NCBI GenBank assembly: GCA_963678675.1
Contig: OY783201.1
Span: 17,725,769 to 17,789,768, forward strand
From: Xiphydria camelus
Lineage: Eukaryota > Arthropoda > Insecta > Hymenoptera > Xiphydriidae
DNA: 64,000 nt
Direction of reading: 5' to 3'
Part shown: piece by piece, positions 1 to 10,740 of the stretch
Layout of the letters: each line of letters starts with the position of its first letter
How positions within the stretch are numbered: position 1 is the first letter of the stretch
Notes under the pieces: model-generated
What the model was told of the DNA's origin: nothing
Database searches by the model: none
The model's input: the letters and a program-made list of their open reading frames with translations, nothing else
Program-made: the position numbers and the translations under genes

Positions 1-5
1 CTCCT

Positions 6-1459
6 GTGCGAACTCGTGAACCTTGCCTCTTTGGAAGAGACGGCACTAGATGGAAAAAACGTGCACCAGGTCCAGTAAATGTGCGAACTAGGGCGGATAA
101 TATCGTAAGTCAACTACCAGGAGTTAGACGTGAAGCTAAGCAGAAAAAGACGGCGATTGAGATATGGAGTTTATTTTTTACTGATAGTTTGTTGGAAAGT
201 ATTGTTGTCTATACTAACAGGTACATATCATTGCAAAAATACTCCGTAGAAAATAGGACAGCGAGACCGATAGATATAGATGAACTAAAGGCTCTTCTAG
301 GATTACTTTATATTGCCGGAGTGATGAAGAGTAATCATCAAAATACTATTGATCTATTTAGAAATGATGGAATGGGATTTGAAATTTTTCGTTTGACGAT
401 GTCTTTACAACGATTCAAATTTTTGCTTCGAAATATCCGATTTGACGATAAAGACACACGATTAGAGAGACAAAAAATAGACAAGCTAGCGGCAATTAGA
501 GAAATATTTGATGAAATCAATGATAAATTTCCGGAATATTTCTCTTTTTCACAATTTGCAACAATTGATGAAATGTTGTGGGCATTTAGAGGGCGTAGTG
601 GGTTTAAAGTTTACATTCCTTCAAAACCCAACAAAAACCTTTTACACTGGTAAAATGGAAATATATGTTGGGAAGCAACCTGAAGGACCATATAAATTAG
701 ATACCGCTAATATATCTTTGGTTCCAAGATTGTGTGAACCTATACGGGGTTCTAAACGTAATGTAACAATGGACTATTTCTTCACCACGACTCTTGTAGC
801 CGATAAACTACTCAAAGACTACCAGTTGACTATCATAGGCACTATGAGAAAAAATAAACCTCAAATACCTCCGGATATGTTACTGAAAAGACCTGAAAAG
901 TCTACTATGTTTGCATTCCAAGAAAAATGTACCTTAGTATCATACATACCAAGGAAAAATAAAAACGTCTTCGTTCTTTCTACTATGCATCGAGATGATA
1001 GAATAGATAATGAAACGAATAAACCCGATATTATTCTTGATTACAACCATACAAAAGGTGGAGTAGATACGGTCGATAAATTATCTGCAGCATACAATTG
1101 CGCTAGGATTACACGACGCTGGCCAATGGTAATTTTTTATGGTATAATGAATGTGGTTGGAATCAACGCGTATGTCATATACAAGCACAATAATGTAGAA
1201 ACAAAATCATTTGAGGAAAAGGTTCTATTCAACAGTTATCCCGAGAGGTATTAGATTACGAATTGGGGAGATCTGTAGCATTCAGGATAATAATATTGCG
1301 CTTCCAAGAAATGGTATACCTGGCCGATGTTCTTATTGTTCAAGTAAAAAAAATAGAAAAACTAAATATAGTTGCTACAGATGCCATACGTTTATATGTC
1401 TGGAGCATGTAAACCCAATGTGCAAAGAATGCACCGAAAATGTTCAAATTGGAGAATAA
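6..1459 (+). pseudogene. piggyBac transposase (DDE_Tnp_1_7), frameshifted, 5' part outside window
   Basis: Three overlapping reading-frame pieces (6-653, about 625-1254, about 1240-1459) give successive parts of a piggyBac-family transposase. The first carries the N-terminal region and the first catalytic-Asp motif (TIDEMLWAFRG). The second carries the second and third motifs (NVTMDYFFT and TKGGVDTVD). The third is the C-terminal Cys-rich finger (CSYC, CYRC, CLEH, CKEC). The first frame is lost near 625-655, where about ten codons expected between the first motif and KTFYTGK are missing, so a deletion caused the shift. A second shift lies near 1235-1250. The three catalytic aspartates are still present. 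The family acts in the nucleus, cutting at TTAA and excising precisely. The N-terminus and left end lie before base 1, and no right terminus could be fixed. Confidence 0.85.
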
Positions 1460-2336
1460 AATTTAACTTCCACAATAGCTTTAGGGTGACAACAGGTATA
1501 TTGTTTCACACTTATATGCTTAAATGTATGTACAATCGGTATACAGTTATTATATAACAAATAGAATATGACCTTTCAGCTATTGATGCATTTCAAGTAT
1601 TTTTTTTGTACGTTTAGTTAAAATGTGTTATAACTTGTTTAATTTTTATGATTAAGAGGTAGTAAAATAAAAAGTATTTTTCTAAATACCTTTAATCAAT
1701 CCCAAAATTATTTAAAGTTCTATATTTTTATGATGGCTACTTTTTTTGGGGGGTCGGTCTGTCAGACCGATGTTAGCTTTCCTGTCTTGACGCGGCACGT
1801 TATCTCCGGAAGGCTAAGATATGCGAAAACGGTACGCGCGTTCTCAGGAGAGGCGCCCGTCGTGTCGTCTTTTGTCTTCGGCTTCTCCGTTCGAACTGTC
1901 GCTTAAAACTAAACTTTCACCGAACCGCGACCCTCGGTGACGCCAGGTACAAAGAGCTATAAACTTAGTTTTCTCGGTACGATCTTTTCCGGGCGTCCAG
2001 GAAAGACCTTTCGGCTAATTTCCGAAAAATCCTCCGCTGGACTTCTCAGGAATCTCCCGCTACTACATTTATTTGGTTTTTTTATGTCAGATGATTGGTG
2101 TGGAAGTTATAGTAGTCACCGCGGAAAGCCTTTTTTGAATAGTGGTCCGGGAAATTCATTGTATTTGCCACATTTGTGAATTTATTCCAATAAAAGAATT
2201 ATGAAACATAGTCAAAGATATGTCCTTTACATGTGAAAAAAAACAGTTCGAAACCTGCAATCATTTTCCCAAAAAAATTCACAAAATCACGCCTTCTTTC
2301 CGGCCACCAACTTCGGCGTAACCCTTTAACCCTTCA
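1460..2336. other. gene-free stretch downstream of piggyBac
   Basis: No credible coding frame. A short perfect palindrome (CGGTCTGTCAGACCG) sits about 1755-1769 after a T/G run and might be near the element's right end, but no second terminus is available to confirm it. Confidence 0.4.
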
Positions 2337-2359
2337 TAAACGAAGGTAAAAAACTAAAA

Positions 2360-2615
2360 CCCATTTTTACCCCCCCATTTTTATGGATTAGTGGTGGGGG
2401 TAAGTTAAAAAAAATTTTCTTCCAGAATTTTTTTGCCCCAGTTTAATAGATCGGAAAAAACCATAAAACTTTTATTTCAACTTTTTTCCCTTATCTTTCA
2501 CCGTTTGAGAGTTATTCCGTGAAGAAGAAAAATCTGCATTTTCTTCAAGGGATGATTTCACCCCTTAAAACTGGCATTCCGCACCAATAAAATGCATTTT
2601 TGTAATACGCTTGAA
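2360..2615 (+). repeat. dispersed repeat R, copy 1
   Basis: The order of blocks here (CCCATTTTTA, then CCCCAGTTT..TAGAT, an A-rich block, TTTTATTT, then GTTATTCC and TTTTTTCAAGG-like blocks) recurs in the same order at about 34525-34755, and in reverse complement at about 34335-34450. Identity is moderate with many small indels. No termini or coding sequence are apparent, so this is an old unclassified dispersed repeat. Confidence 0.6.
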
Positions 2616-2625
2616 CTACTCTACT

Positions 2626-3365
2626 TGCACACGGAATGGCGGAATTTTCTGAATTTTCGGGTTCCCTAACTTCCCTTGTCAGTCAACCCTTCAGTTACGT
2701 TGTTGTCTCTTGTGAGTCAAGAGTATATAACAACAAAATAGCTACAGATAAATTGTGTGCGTTGTTTTCCCGCAAATGTATCAATGTGCAGAAGCAGGAG
2801 AATTACGAGTCAAATGTTGTTTTTATTAACATCCACCCACACGATGTGGGCGAAGCCTGGGTGTTCACACCCTGTATAATCCATATAGCTAGGGAGCTAT
2901 TATATTTTGGACGTTTTAAATCTATAAACTGTTTTCTACCAAATTTTGTCTAATAAATTGTTAAAAACTGGGATGATTTGAATATGACGTATGTCATATG
3001 TAGACATATGTGCCTAAGGTACTTATAAAGGCTATTCTGGACTTCTCCAAAAGCGTAATTTATTTTCTCTTTCCAGAGCATCTGCAAAAGAACAATGGAG
3101 AGAGCCGAAAAGAAATTTTACAGAAAATCACGGCGAACATCAAGGAAGTAGATAAGTAGTCAGAAGATTCTTTGCTTAAAGAAAACTAAAGTAGTTCGTT
3201 TGTTAATTTCTTCAATGCTGTCATATGCACACGACACAGGAATGACATTTAAAGCGTATAACAAATGAAAGAGTAATCGCTTTAAGCGATGATCAGTATA
3301 ATTTATTATTGTAAGCACTTGCGCAAAATACTTTCATATATATATATATATAGATATATATATAT
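2626..3365. other. gene-free stretch with TA microsatellite
   Basis: A 105-codon open frame at 2636-2953 resembles nothing known to me and is probably chance. A (TA)n tract with one GA interruption occupies about 3337-3365, immediately before the left arm of the next fold-back. Confidence 0.4.
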
Positions 3366-3873
3366 AAACCGGATATCTGAAGGGCTTATTGGAAGAATGT
3401 GAAAATAATTAGTTTACTTTGTAATAGTCCCCTGCGTTATTTTTTCATACTTTAAGATTGTATACGTTAATATATGAGCTAAGTACATTTGTTAAAAACA
3501 CTGAGGGGTGGGGGGGGGGGGGGGGGATTAATAAATCAAATATGCATTTTACAGATTTTTATGAAACTTCAAAGCTCGTCTTCTCAATAAAATGATTTTG
3601 TGGCTTGTCACGTTTTCCCAATAAGACAACGTGAAAGTTCCCGTCCCGTCAGTTTCCCATTTGAAGTTTCATACAAATCTGTAAAAGGCATATTTGATTT
3701 ATTAATCCCCCCCCCCTAGTATTTTTAACAAATGTACTCAGCTCATATATTAACGTATACAATCTTAAAGTATGAAAAAATAACGCAGGGGACTACTACA
3801 AAGTAAATTATTTATTTTTGAACAGAGTGTGGCTTGTCACATTTTTCCAATAAGCCCTTCAGATATCCGGTTT
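3366..3873. mobile_element. fold-back (long inverted repeat) element
   Basis: The left arm 3366-3573 and right arm 3660-3873 are reverse complements over about 205 bases with a handful of differences. They share a CCGGATATCTGAAGGGCTTA-type outer end and a GAAACTTCAAA inner end around a spacer of about 85 bases. A G homopolymer of about 17 in the left arm (around 3509-3526) faces a shorter C run in the right arm (around 3709-3717). No transposase is inside, so it is a non-autonomous fold-back or MITE-like element. A direct repeat of the TGGCTTGTCAC..TTTTCCCAATAAG block (about 3601 and 3831) links spacer and right arm. No clear target duplication was found. Confidence 0.75.
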
Positions 3874-4576
3874 CTACCACTTACTAACTTTCTAGACTCC
3901 TTACCAAACTCTAAGAAACTCCAAGGAAAAAAAAAGGAAAAAAAATATGCGTCGAAGAGTTATTGTTTAACGAACTTGTGATAGTGAGCATAAGTATAAA
4001 GAACAAGCGATACTTTAAGTGGAAGTCTGAGCGTAGGAAGTCAGATGGCGTGGTCTGCTACATAAGAGAAAGAAATGTACACGCATACGCAAATTTTTAT
4101 AATTACTTTGTTTAACCTGTGATTATATAATATAGGAATGTTGAAAGTTTGATAAATATCATCGTTATATTATCTAGAATTGTTAAAAACATAGATTACC
4201 AAACATCTCTATTAGAACTTCCAATACTGCTAATATATTCAGCACGCGTAACGAGTGTAATAATACGCAATAATGTAAGTTAGCTATGGCAAGAATGGAA
4301 ATACTCTGCTCGTATGCCTTCCCTTACGTTGTTCTATCAAAAGACTGCTGCGTGGACTATATCTTTATCAAGACTATGTTTTAAAGTATTTTATATCTTT
4401 TCTATGTTTAGGTGGCTATTCACAGTTCAATTTTTTTAAAAAACCGCCATGTTTAATGTATTCGCTCTATGCATATGAACATTGTTATACTTCAGTGAGC
4501 ATGTATGGGAGTAGATATGCAAAACAAACTTTCAACAGAAGTACCGATCCATCAAACAGATGGCGCTGCGGATATG
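3874..4576. other. gene-free flank of the gypsy insertions
   Basis: AT-rich sequence with no credible gene. Its right edge, just before the CATG duplication at 4577, is part of the pre-insertion site of the two LTR elements; the other half resumes at 13919. Confidence 0.5.
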
Positions 4577-4580
4577 CATG
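4577..4580. repeat. target-site duplication CATG (left, element A)
   Basis: CATG directly precedes the left LTR and recurs at 9383-9386 and 13915-13918. Confidence 0.85.
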
Positions 4581-4866
4581 TGTGGGTCTCGTACCACACT
4601 CTCGATCTCTACGCGCGAAGATCGAATCCCAGTGGGAATGAAATCACTCACGAACAATACAGAATAACTCTTTATTGCCTTCGTGAAAGCAGGGAAAGGA
4701 AAAAGGCGGAAACCGATCGCGGCCGTGTCGAACAGACCGTCGTCAAGAAGTCGAATAACAGAATAGCTGAATGACAAAAGGAAGAAAAGAAGGCGTAACA
4801 AGCGCCTAACGCGATCGGTGCACCTCCTCTAGAGTCGGCCCTGGAAGGCGGCACAGGCCTGCCACA
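4581..4866 (-). repeat. 3' LTR of gypsy element A
   Basis: 286 bases beginning TGTGGG and ending CCACA. It matches 9097-9382 except for three substitutions (in the ACGCG(C/A)-type region, near the AATGCGATC block and near CTCTA(G/T)AGTC). Because the element is on the minus strand, this is the downstream LTR. Confidence 0.95.
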
Positions 4867-4867
4867 T

Positions 4868-4880
4868 TACTCCCCCCCGA
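4868..4880 (-). other. polypurine tract of element A
   Basis: A C-rich run immediately inside the LTR at 4581-4866 reads as a G-rich purine tract (GGGGGGGAG) on the element strand, the usual plus-strand primer position. Confidence 0.75.
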
Positions 4881-7800
4881 GTGACTCGCTGAGGGTGAGT
4901 CGCGAAATTGTACTCTCTTCTTAGGTCCTGAATAAGTACGTAGCGATGACCATGATGTGGAAGGCATTTCGGGCAGCGATGTCACGGGCGGAACGACCTG
5001 AAGAGTGACCGGACTCTGATTTTTCTTTGGTGTTGTGTACTGTTGATCTCGTAAATTAACGTCGGTGTTAACGTCCCCGACGTAAGCTGGCTTGAGACGC
5101 TCCGTGCTCACGTTCTCCTCTCTTCCGTTGACTCTAATCTTGAAAAGGTAATCATTAATCCGTTCTACCACTTCAAACGGGCCCAAGTACGGCTGTTGAA
5201 GAGGTTTTCTCACCGCATCGTCGCGGAGAAAGACATGTGAACTCGTGTAAAGATCGTTGTGTGCGAATAGTCTTGACTTACTATGATGAACCGTAGGCGT
5301 CGCACGTAGCGTCCGCATGTGTTCACGTAACTTCTCACAAAAAATTTGAGGATCCAGAGGCATCTCTTCATCTTTGAAAAATTCTCCCGGAATACGGATT
5401 GTTTGTCCGTACACCAATTCAGCCACCGTACCTTTCAAATCTTTCTTGAAAGAGGTTCGAAGTCCTAGCATCACAGTAGGCAGAAGATCAAACCACGTCG
5501 CTGATGTCCCGTGGCACATCAAAGCGGTCTTCAGAGATCGATGCCATCGTTCAATAAGTCCATTCGAAGCGGGATGGTATGCTGTAGTACGCGTCCGTTC
5601 TGCTCCGACGAGATTTGCGAGGGCTTTGAAAAGTTCTGCTTCGAATTGCGAACCTCGATCAGTCGTGATTGTGCGAGGTGCTCCAAAACGTGAAATCCAA
5701 CCTGTATAAAAAGCTGTCGCGACAGTGTCAGCCGTTATATCTTTAATAGGTATAGCTTCAGGCCAACGAGTAAAACGGTCAATCATTGTCAGCAAGTATT
5801 TATACTCATTAACTGGCGGCAATGGGCCGACAAGGTCAATGTGTACATGTTCGAAACGACCATTTGGCATCGGAATTTTCTGTGGCTCGTTCCTCGTGTG
5901 ACGTTGAATCTTTGAACGTTGACACTGGATACACGTACGCGTCCAGTCTAGAATGTCCTTCTTCATTGATGGCCACACGAAGCGTTCACGAATAATTTTG
6001 CTGGTCGATTTTCCGCTCGGGTGAGAAAGGTTATGTACCGCTGCGAAAACCTTCTGTCGAAGAGGTCCCGGAACGTATGGTCGAACGATACTCGTGGACA
6101 CGTCACAGTAAAGGAAACCTTGTCCTTCGACTGTGAGTCGTTGCAGATTCAACGAAGTATTTGACCTCAGCAACTCGAGCAGTTCTGCATCCTCTTCTTG
6201 AGCATCTTGAAGCTGTTGCGTCGTAACGATGGTTGGCATCGAAATTTCGTTAAGCCGGGAAAAAGCGTCAGCGACGACGTTTCCGACTCCAGAAAGATGG
6301 CTGATCTCGGTACTAAATTGAGCTATAAAGTCTAGCTGTCGTCTTTGTCGAGGAGAGGCTTTCTCGGGATGTGGGACAAACGCGTAAACTAGAGGCTTGT
6401 GATCCGTGCGTATCACAAACTCACGAGCTTCGAGAAAAAACTTGAAAAATTTTACCGCGGAGTAGATCTACTGGCGATCGCCAGAAGTTCGCGGTCGTAC
6501 GTGCTGTATTTTTGCTGAGTCGAGTCCAACTTCTTTGAAAAGAAACCGAGCGGCTTCCAAACTCCATCCTCTTTTTGTTCCAAAACAGCACCGATAGCTG
6601 TATCCGAAGCGTCGCAGGTTAGTGAGAGTGGAAGATTTTCCGCTGGATGCACCAACAGTACGGCTTCTGCGAGGGACTGCTTGCATCGTTCGAAAGCTTC
6701 TCCAGCCTCTTCAGTCCATTGAATCGGACGTCGATCATTCTTCTTGGAATCCCGAAGGTATTCGGTAAGCGGAGCTTGTATTTCCGCTGCTCCCTTGAAA
6801 AAACGTCGATAAAAATTAATTACGCCTAAAAATCGCCGCATTTCGATAATCGTTTCCGGTTTCTTGTAGGAAAGGATTGCTTCAACGCGCTCCATTGGTG
6901 GTTTACACCCGTCTTTGTTAACGATGTAACCCAAATATTTAACTTCTTCAACGCCAAAATGACACTTGTTAAGATTTATTAAATACTCCGTATTTCTGAA
7001 GACGCTCCAGAACGAGTCGTAAATGTTTCCTGTGAGTTGTCTCGTCCTCTGAAGCAATGAGGATGTCATCGATATATGCATGTACGAAATCCAAACCTCG
7101 AAGAACGGTTTCGATGAAACGTTGAAACGTTTGAGCTGCATTTCGTAGTCCGAACGGCATGACAAGAAACTCGAAAGCCCCGAACGGCGTTGTGACCGTA
7201 GTTTTAGGAATGTCCGCCTCAGCTACAGGAATATGATAGTAGGCGCGCACTACGTCGAGCGTCGAAAAAATCTTCTTCCCGTGTAACCTAGCGGTAAAAT
7301 CCTCGATGTGGGCTACCGGGTATCTATCAGGCGTCGTGACGGCATTGAGTTGCCGGTAATCCCCGCACGGTCTCCAGGCACCGGAATCCTTGGGAACCAT
7401 GTGCAATGGGCTAGCCCAAGGACTGCTGGACGGGCGGCAGATTCCTTGATCGATCATGAATTCGAACTCTGCTTTCGCAATTTTAAGCTTCTCGCCAGCC
7501 AATCGACGCGGGCGAGCGTGAACCGGTGGTCCTTTGGTCTCGATGTTGTGCACGATGTCGTGAGGCGCAGCTCCCAAGAGTCTCGTGGGTGTAGTAACCC
7601 CGACGAACTCCTTCAACAGGCTCTCGTACATCGTCTCTCGTTTGATCGTTGAAACTCCAAAATTCGCGGTTTCAACGATCTCTCCGCGCGAAGTAAGCAA
7701 TGTCTTTCGATCTATTAACTGCTTTTGCTTCAAATCAACCAAAAGATCGAAAAAGAAAAGAAAATCCGCTCCAAGGATGGCTGTAGAAGTATCTGCCACA

Positions 7801-8147
7801 GTAAAATTCCAACGGAAGGCTCTACGAAGGCCAAGATCGAGTTCACATACTTGCGTGCCGTACGTTTTGATCTCGGTGTTATTAGCCGCAAACAGCTTGA
7901 AACTGGTGGGCGTTCTCTTCTCACGCAGCCTTTTTGCAGGAATGATGGAGACATCTGAACCACAGTCAACAAGGAAACGATAACCGTTTCGTCTCTCTTG
8001 AATGTGGAGGCGGAATTGCTGAGAAACATCGTCGTGAACCGCCGCTACTGACGATGTCCCGGGTTTTCCGAAGCGATGATTCCTTGAAAAGAACACGGGG
8101 GACGACATGTTCGAGCTGCAGCACCGAATCTCGTGTGAAAGAAACAA
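4881..8147 (-). pseudogene. pol: Pol polyprotein of element A: protease, RT, RNase H, integrase (two frameshifts)
   Basis: Copies RNA to DNA and integrates it. Reading downward: an aspartic protease ([12 protein letters not shown], flap-side ILGADFL) opens near 8000. Reverse transcriptase follows with [13 protein letters not shown] and the catalytic YIDD, then RNase H with CDASD and YDRELLAI, then TDHKPL. Integrase has an HHCC finger (C..C in CIQCQRSK) and a DDE core ([22 protein letters not shown]). Frame is lost at a T run (6981-6983, apparently one extra base) and again near 6465-6475, where about 11 extra bases sit between LLAI and the next RNase H block. Apart from these, all catalytic residues I can place are intact. 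Pol lies one base back (-1) from gag, typical of this superfamily. The two breaks make this copy non-autonomous unless they are sequencing errors. Confidence 0.9.
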
Positions 8148-8965
8148 ATATCCGCTTGGCTCGAAGTATGTCTATTTGAACGACTGTTCGATCGTTGACG
8201 TGTGCGAAACTTGGATGAGTCTCTAGTTTCCCGAATAGGTTTTTGAAAATTAGCCTTGATGTGGGTCGAAAGGTCATTAAAACCACGCTCAACAGCTGCG
8301 AGACCAAACTCGAGTGCTGCAATGCGTGTATCAATACTTGATATGCATTTATCAGCAGGCTGAGCTATCGCGGCTGTGCTGAATGACTGCGACGAGGTCT
8401 CGACGATCCTGTCCGCTATTTCAGCGAGTTTCGTAAGTTCGACACCTTCGCTGGCCGAAAGAAGACAACGGACGTTCGTTGGAAGACGTTTCATCCATAA
8501 CGTGCGCATAAGGTCTTGCGTAACCTCCTCGCCAGCGCAAACTTTCATCTCGCGCAGGAGCTGTGAAGGCTTCTTGTTATCAAGCTCGATTTCCGTCAGT
8601 AGTTTCGTCAATTGTTTTTCTTTTGAATCGGAATAACGAAGAATTAATTGTGTTTTTAAAGCGGTATACTTATCCGTAGCTGGTGGGTCTTCTAAAACAT
8701 CGGTAACTTGCTCCAGCGTCGCAGGATCTAACGCATCGATTACATGATAATACTTGGTCAGGTCTGACGAAATCCGGAGTCTGTGGAAACGTGCCTCCTC
8801 TTGCACAAACCAAAGTTTTGGCGCTTTCTGCCAGAAAGTGGGCAGCTTAAGGTGACGGATCTCATGAATGATGTTGCTGATCCCTATATCGTCGTCGAGC
8901 TGCTTATTTTCCGTGCTGCCGGATAAATCGGCTCCTTGACTATTCAGTTGATTTGAACAAATTGA
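8045..8965 (-). CDS. gag: Gag of element A with CHCC finger
   Basis: Structural protein of the retrotransposon particle. The frame is open from about 8965 down to the stop at 8045. It contains the CsRn1-type core ([17 protein letters not shown], then [15 protein letters not shown]). At the C-terminus is a finger with spacing C-x2-H-x9-C-x3-C (CFFH..CRPPC) instead of retroviral CCHC. I see no in-frame ATG ahead of the conserved core, so the initiator may be lost, non-ATG, or hidden by an error; the left limit given is the open-frame limit. It overlaps the start of pol by about 100 bases in the neighbouring frame, as expected for a -1 shift. Confidence 0.85.
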   Translation of the reverse strand, partial: SICSNQLNSQGADLSGSTENKQLDDDIGISNIIHEIRHLKLPTFWQKAPKLWFVQEEARFHRLRISSDLTKYYHVIDALDPATLEQVTDVLEDPPATDKYTALKTQLILRYSDSKEKQLTKLLTEIELDNKKPSQLLREMKVCAGEEVTQDLMRTLWMKRLPTNVRCLLSASEGVELTKLAEIADRIVETSSQSFSTAAIAQPADKCISSIDTRIAALEFGLAAVERGFNDLSTHIKANFQKPIRETRDSSKFRTRQRSNSRSNRHTSSQADICFFHTRFGAAARTCRPPCSFQGIIASENPGHRQ

Positions 8966-9070
8966 ATTTAATTACGATTCCCTTTGCGAAATAAATTTTA
9001 AAAACGATTTAATTTTTATATTCGTAGTCGCTGCTTTTTTTAAAACAAAAAACCCGCCTCGTCGGCCGGC

Positions 9071-9093
9071 TTCAAATCACGTCGGGGTCACCA
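9071..9093 (-). other. primer binding site, tRNA-Trp (element A)
   Basis: The plus strand here reads as the T-arm and acceptor end of an arthropod tRNA-Trp plus CCA (contains CGTCGGGGTCACCA), so the element strand is complementary to that tRNA over about 23 bases. It lies three bases inside the 5' LTR. It is not a tRNA gene, since the 5' half is absent. Confidence 0.85.
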
Positions 9094-9096
9094 ATG

Positions 9097-9382
9097 TGTG
9101 GGTCTCGTACCACACTCTCGATCTCTACGCGCAAAGATCGAATCCCAGTGGGAATGAAATCACTCACGAACAATACAGAATAACTCTTTATTGCCTTCGT
9201 GAAAGCAGGGAAAGGAAAAAGGCGGAAACCGATCGCGGCCGTGTCGAACAGACCGTCGTCAAGAAGTCGAATAACAGAATAGCTGAATGACAAAAGGAAG
9301 AAAAGAAGGCGTAACAAGCGCCTAATGCGATCGGTGCACCTCCTCTATAGTCGGCCCTGGAAGGCGGCACAGGCCTGCCACA
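9097..9382 (-). repeat. 5' LTR of gypsy element A
   Basis: Nearly identical to 4581-4866 (three visible differences). It should hold the promoter of element A on the minus strand. Confidence 0.95.
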
Positions 9383-9386
9383 CATG

Positions 9387-9649
9387 TGTGGCGGCGTGAT
9401 CGTAGTCCACGAGAGGCGTCCCGGTCGCAGCGAGCGATATCCGCTTTAACAATAGTTGCCGCGGCTAGAAGCTTTAGTCCCAGTTCGAACGAGTTGACTG
9501 AACCACGTCTGTTCGTCTCACGAGATTCGACGCGAGTCTTTTGTTTGTAGCGCAATATCTGTGCCTCTGTGATTTGTCAATAAAAGTATAGTTAACAAAT
9601 CCCCTTGGAGTTGAGATCTTCGATTCCCCCTCGAACCTCGATCTCTTCA
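9387..9649 (+). repeat. 5' LTR of gypsy element B
   Basis: 263 bases starting TGTGGCGGCG and ending ATCTCTTCA. It aligns with 13606-13914, which carries extra sequence after GTAGTCCACG. Confidence 0.9.
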
Positions 9650-9665
9650 TGGGTGACCCCGATCA
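9650..9665 (+). other. primer binding site, tRNA-Trp-like (element B)
   Basis: TGGGTGACCCCGAT directly after the LTR matches the tRNA-Trp 3' end used by element A, with one extra G, so it is a slightly decayed site. Confidence 0.7.
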
Positions 9666-9829
9666 AAACGACGCGCAGTAAGCATGTCTTTATTTCCTAC
9701 GCCCTGACGCCATTGTGTAATGCCACGTGGCATAATGCATTCACCCCCCGGGAACTTCTGGGGAGAACGAAATCGTTTATGTTCTCCGCGCGGACGAGCA
9801 GCACGACGAGAGCACAACGACAGATCAAG

Positions 9830-10740
9830 ATGTTTCAGCAATTGACCCCTGGAGAGGGCCTGCAGACGGACTATGCCCAATCGCCTGGACTCGAGGGTAA
9901 CACAATTGGTTTTAATCGCACATCACAAACTTCCACCCTTCTGGAATGCAAAACCGGAATTGTGGTTTATTAAGGCTGAAGCTTTCTTCAGTAGAAAAAA
10001 TATATGATCTGACAAGGCCAAGTATGAAGCCATTTTAGAAGTGTTAGATAACACAGCACTCGACGAAATTTCCGACGTTTTATTAATCCCGCCGGAGCAA
10101 AACTGTTAAGATCATCTGAAAGAAAATCTAATCAAGAGATTCACTGACTCAGCTGAACGCCGATTGCACAAGCTTCTCTCCGAGATTGAATTAGGTAACA
10201 AAAAACCCTCGCAGTTGTTAAGGAAAATGCGAGATTTAGCGAACAATAAGGCCACGGACGACCTGCCGAAGACAAAATGGCTGGGGCTTCTTCCCCACAA
10301 TGTCCAAATTCTGAGGGCCGCCCCAAATACCACCCTCACTGAGCTCGCCGATATCGCTGACACCATCATGGAGAATGACACATTTAGCACCCTATCAGCA
10401 ACTAGTGACAGCTACAGGTTAAGCAACGTGCGAAGTCCACCTGCAGATAGTGCCCCGCCCAAAACCTGCGGACCAACCGCCGGAGGGCAAGTGACTGTCG
10501 AGGCGAGCGTAATGCAGAGCATCCAGCGACGTTTGAGTTCCATTGAGAAACAATACAGAACTCGCGCGCACGTCAGAGATCCCGCAGCAGATAACGTGGT
10601 AATCAGCCCAAGGCCGAAGGTAATACAGATGATTTCTGTTACTACCATAGCAACACCTACAGTGACAAGGCTCACCGTTGTCGAGCTCCTTGCATACGTA
10701 CGTAAATTGGTACGCCAAGTATCCCTCAGGAAAACTAACA
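9830..10740 (+). pseudogene. gag: Gag remnant of element B
   Basis: The CsRn1-type gag core is readable from about 9921 (LPPFWNAKPELWF), with an in-frame stop soon after, then from 10164 ([18 protein letters not shown]). A finger CYYH..CRAPC lies at about 10640-10705 in another frame. A possible ATG is at 9830 but in a different frame from the core. Frame changes and stops rule out an intact Gag. Confidence 0.8.

Larger units (their letters stand above)
4581..9382 (-). mobile_element. Ty3/gypsy LTR retrotransposon, CsRn1-like clade (element A)
   Basis: A full-length LTR element read on the minus strand. Two direct LTRs (4581-4866 and 9097-9382) are flanked by the 4-bp duplication CATG (4577-4580, 9383-9386). 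The gag-protease-RT-RNase H-integrase order is on the minus strand, with a tRNA-Trp primer site and a polypurine tract in the expected places. A CHCC rather than CCHC Gag finger together with tRNA-Trp priming are hallmarks of the CsRn1/Kabuki clade. The LTRs differ at only three visible positions in 286, so the insertion is recent, yet pol carries two frame breaks. Confidence 0.95.

Noticed and set aside
2636..2953. 105-codon open frame
   Set aside because: No recognisable motif, no splice or promoter context, AT-rich surroundings; treated as chance.
5374..5709. Plus-strand open frames across the gypsy A integrase and protease regions
   Set aside because: Antisense shadows of the minus-strand pol gene, whose motifs are unambiguous.
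9071..9093. Possible tRNA gene (T-arm and acceptor of tRNA-Trp with CCA)
   Set aside because: Only the 3' end is present, CCA is encoded, and it sits three bases inside an LTR: a primer binding site, not a gene.
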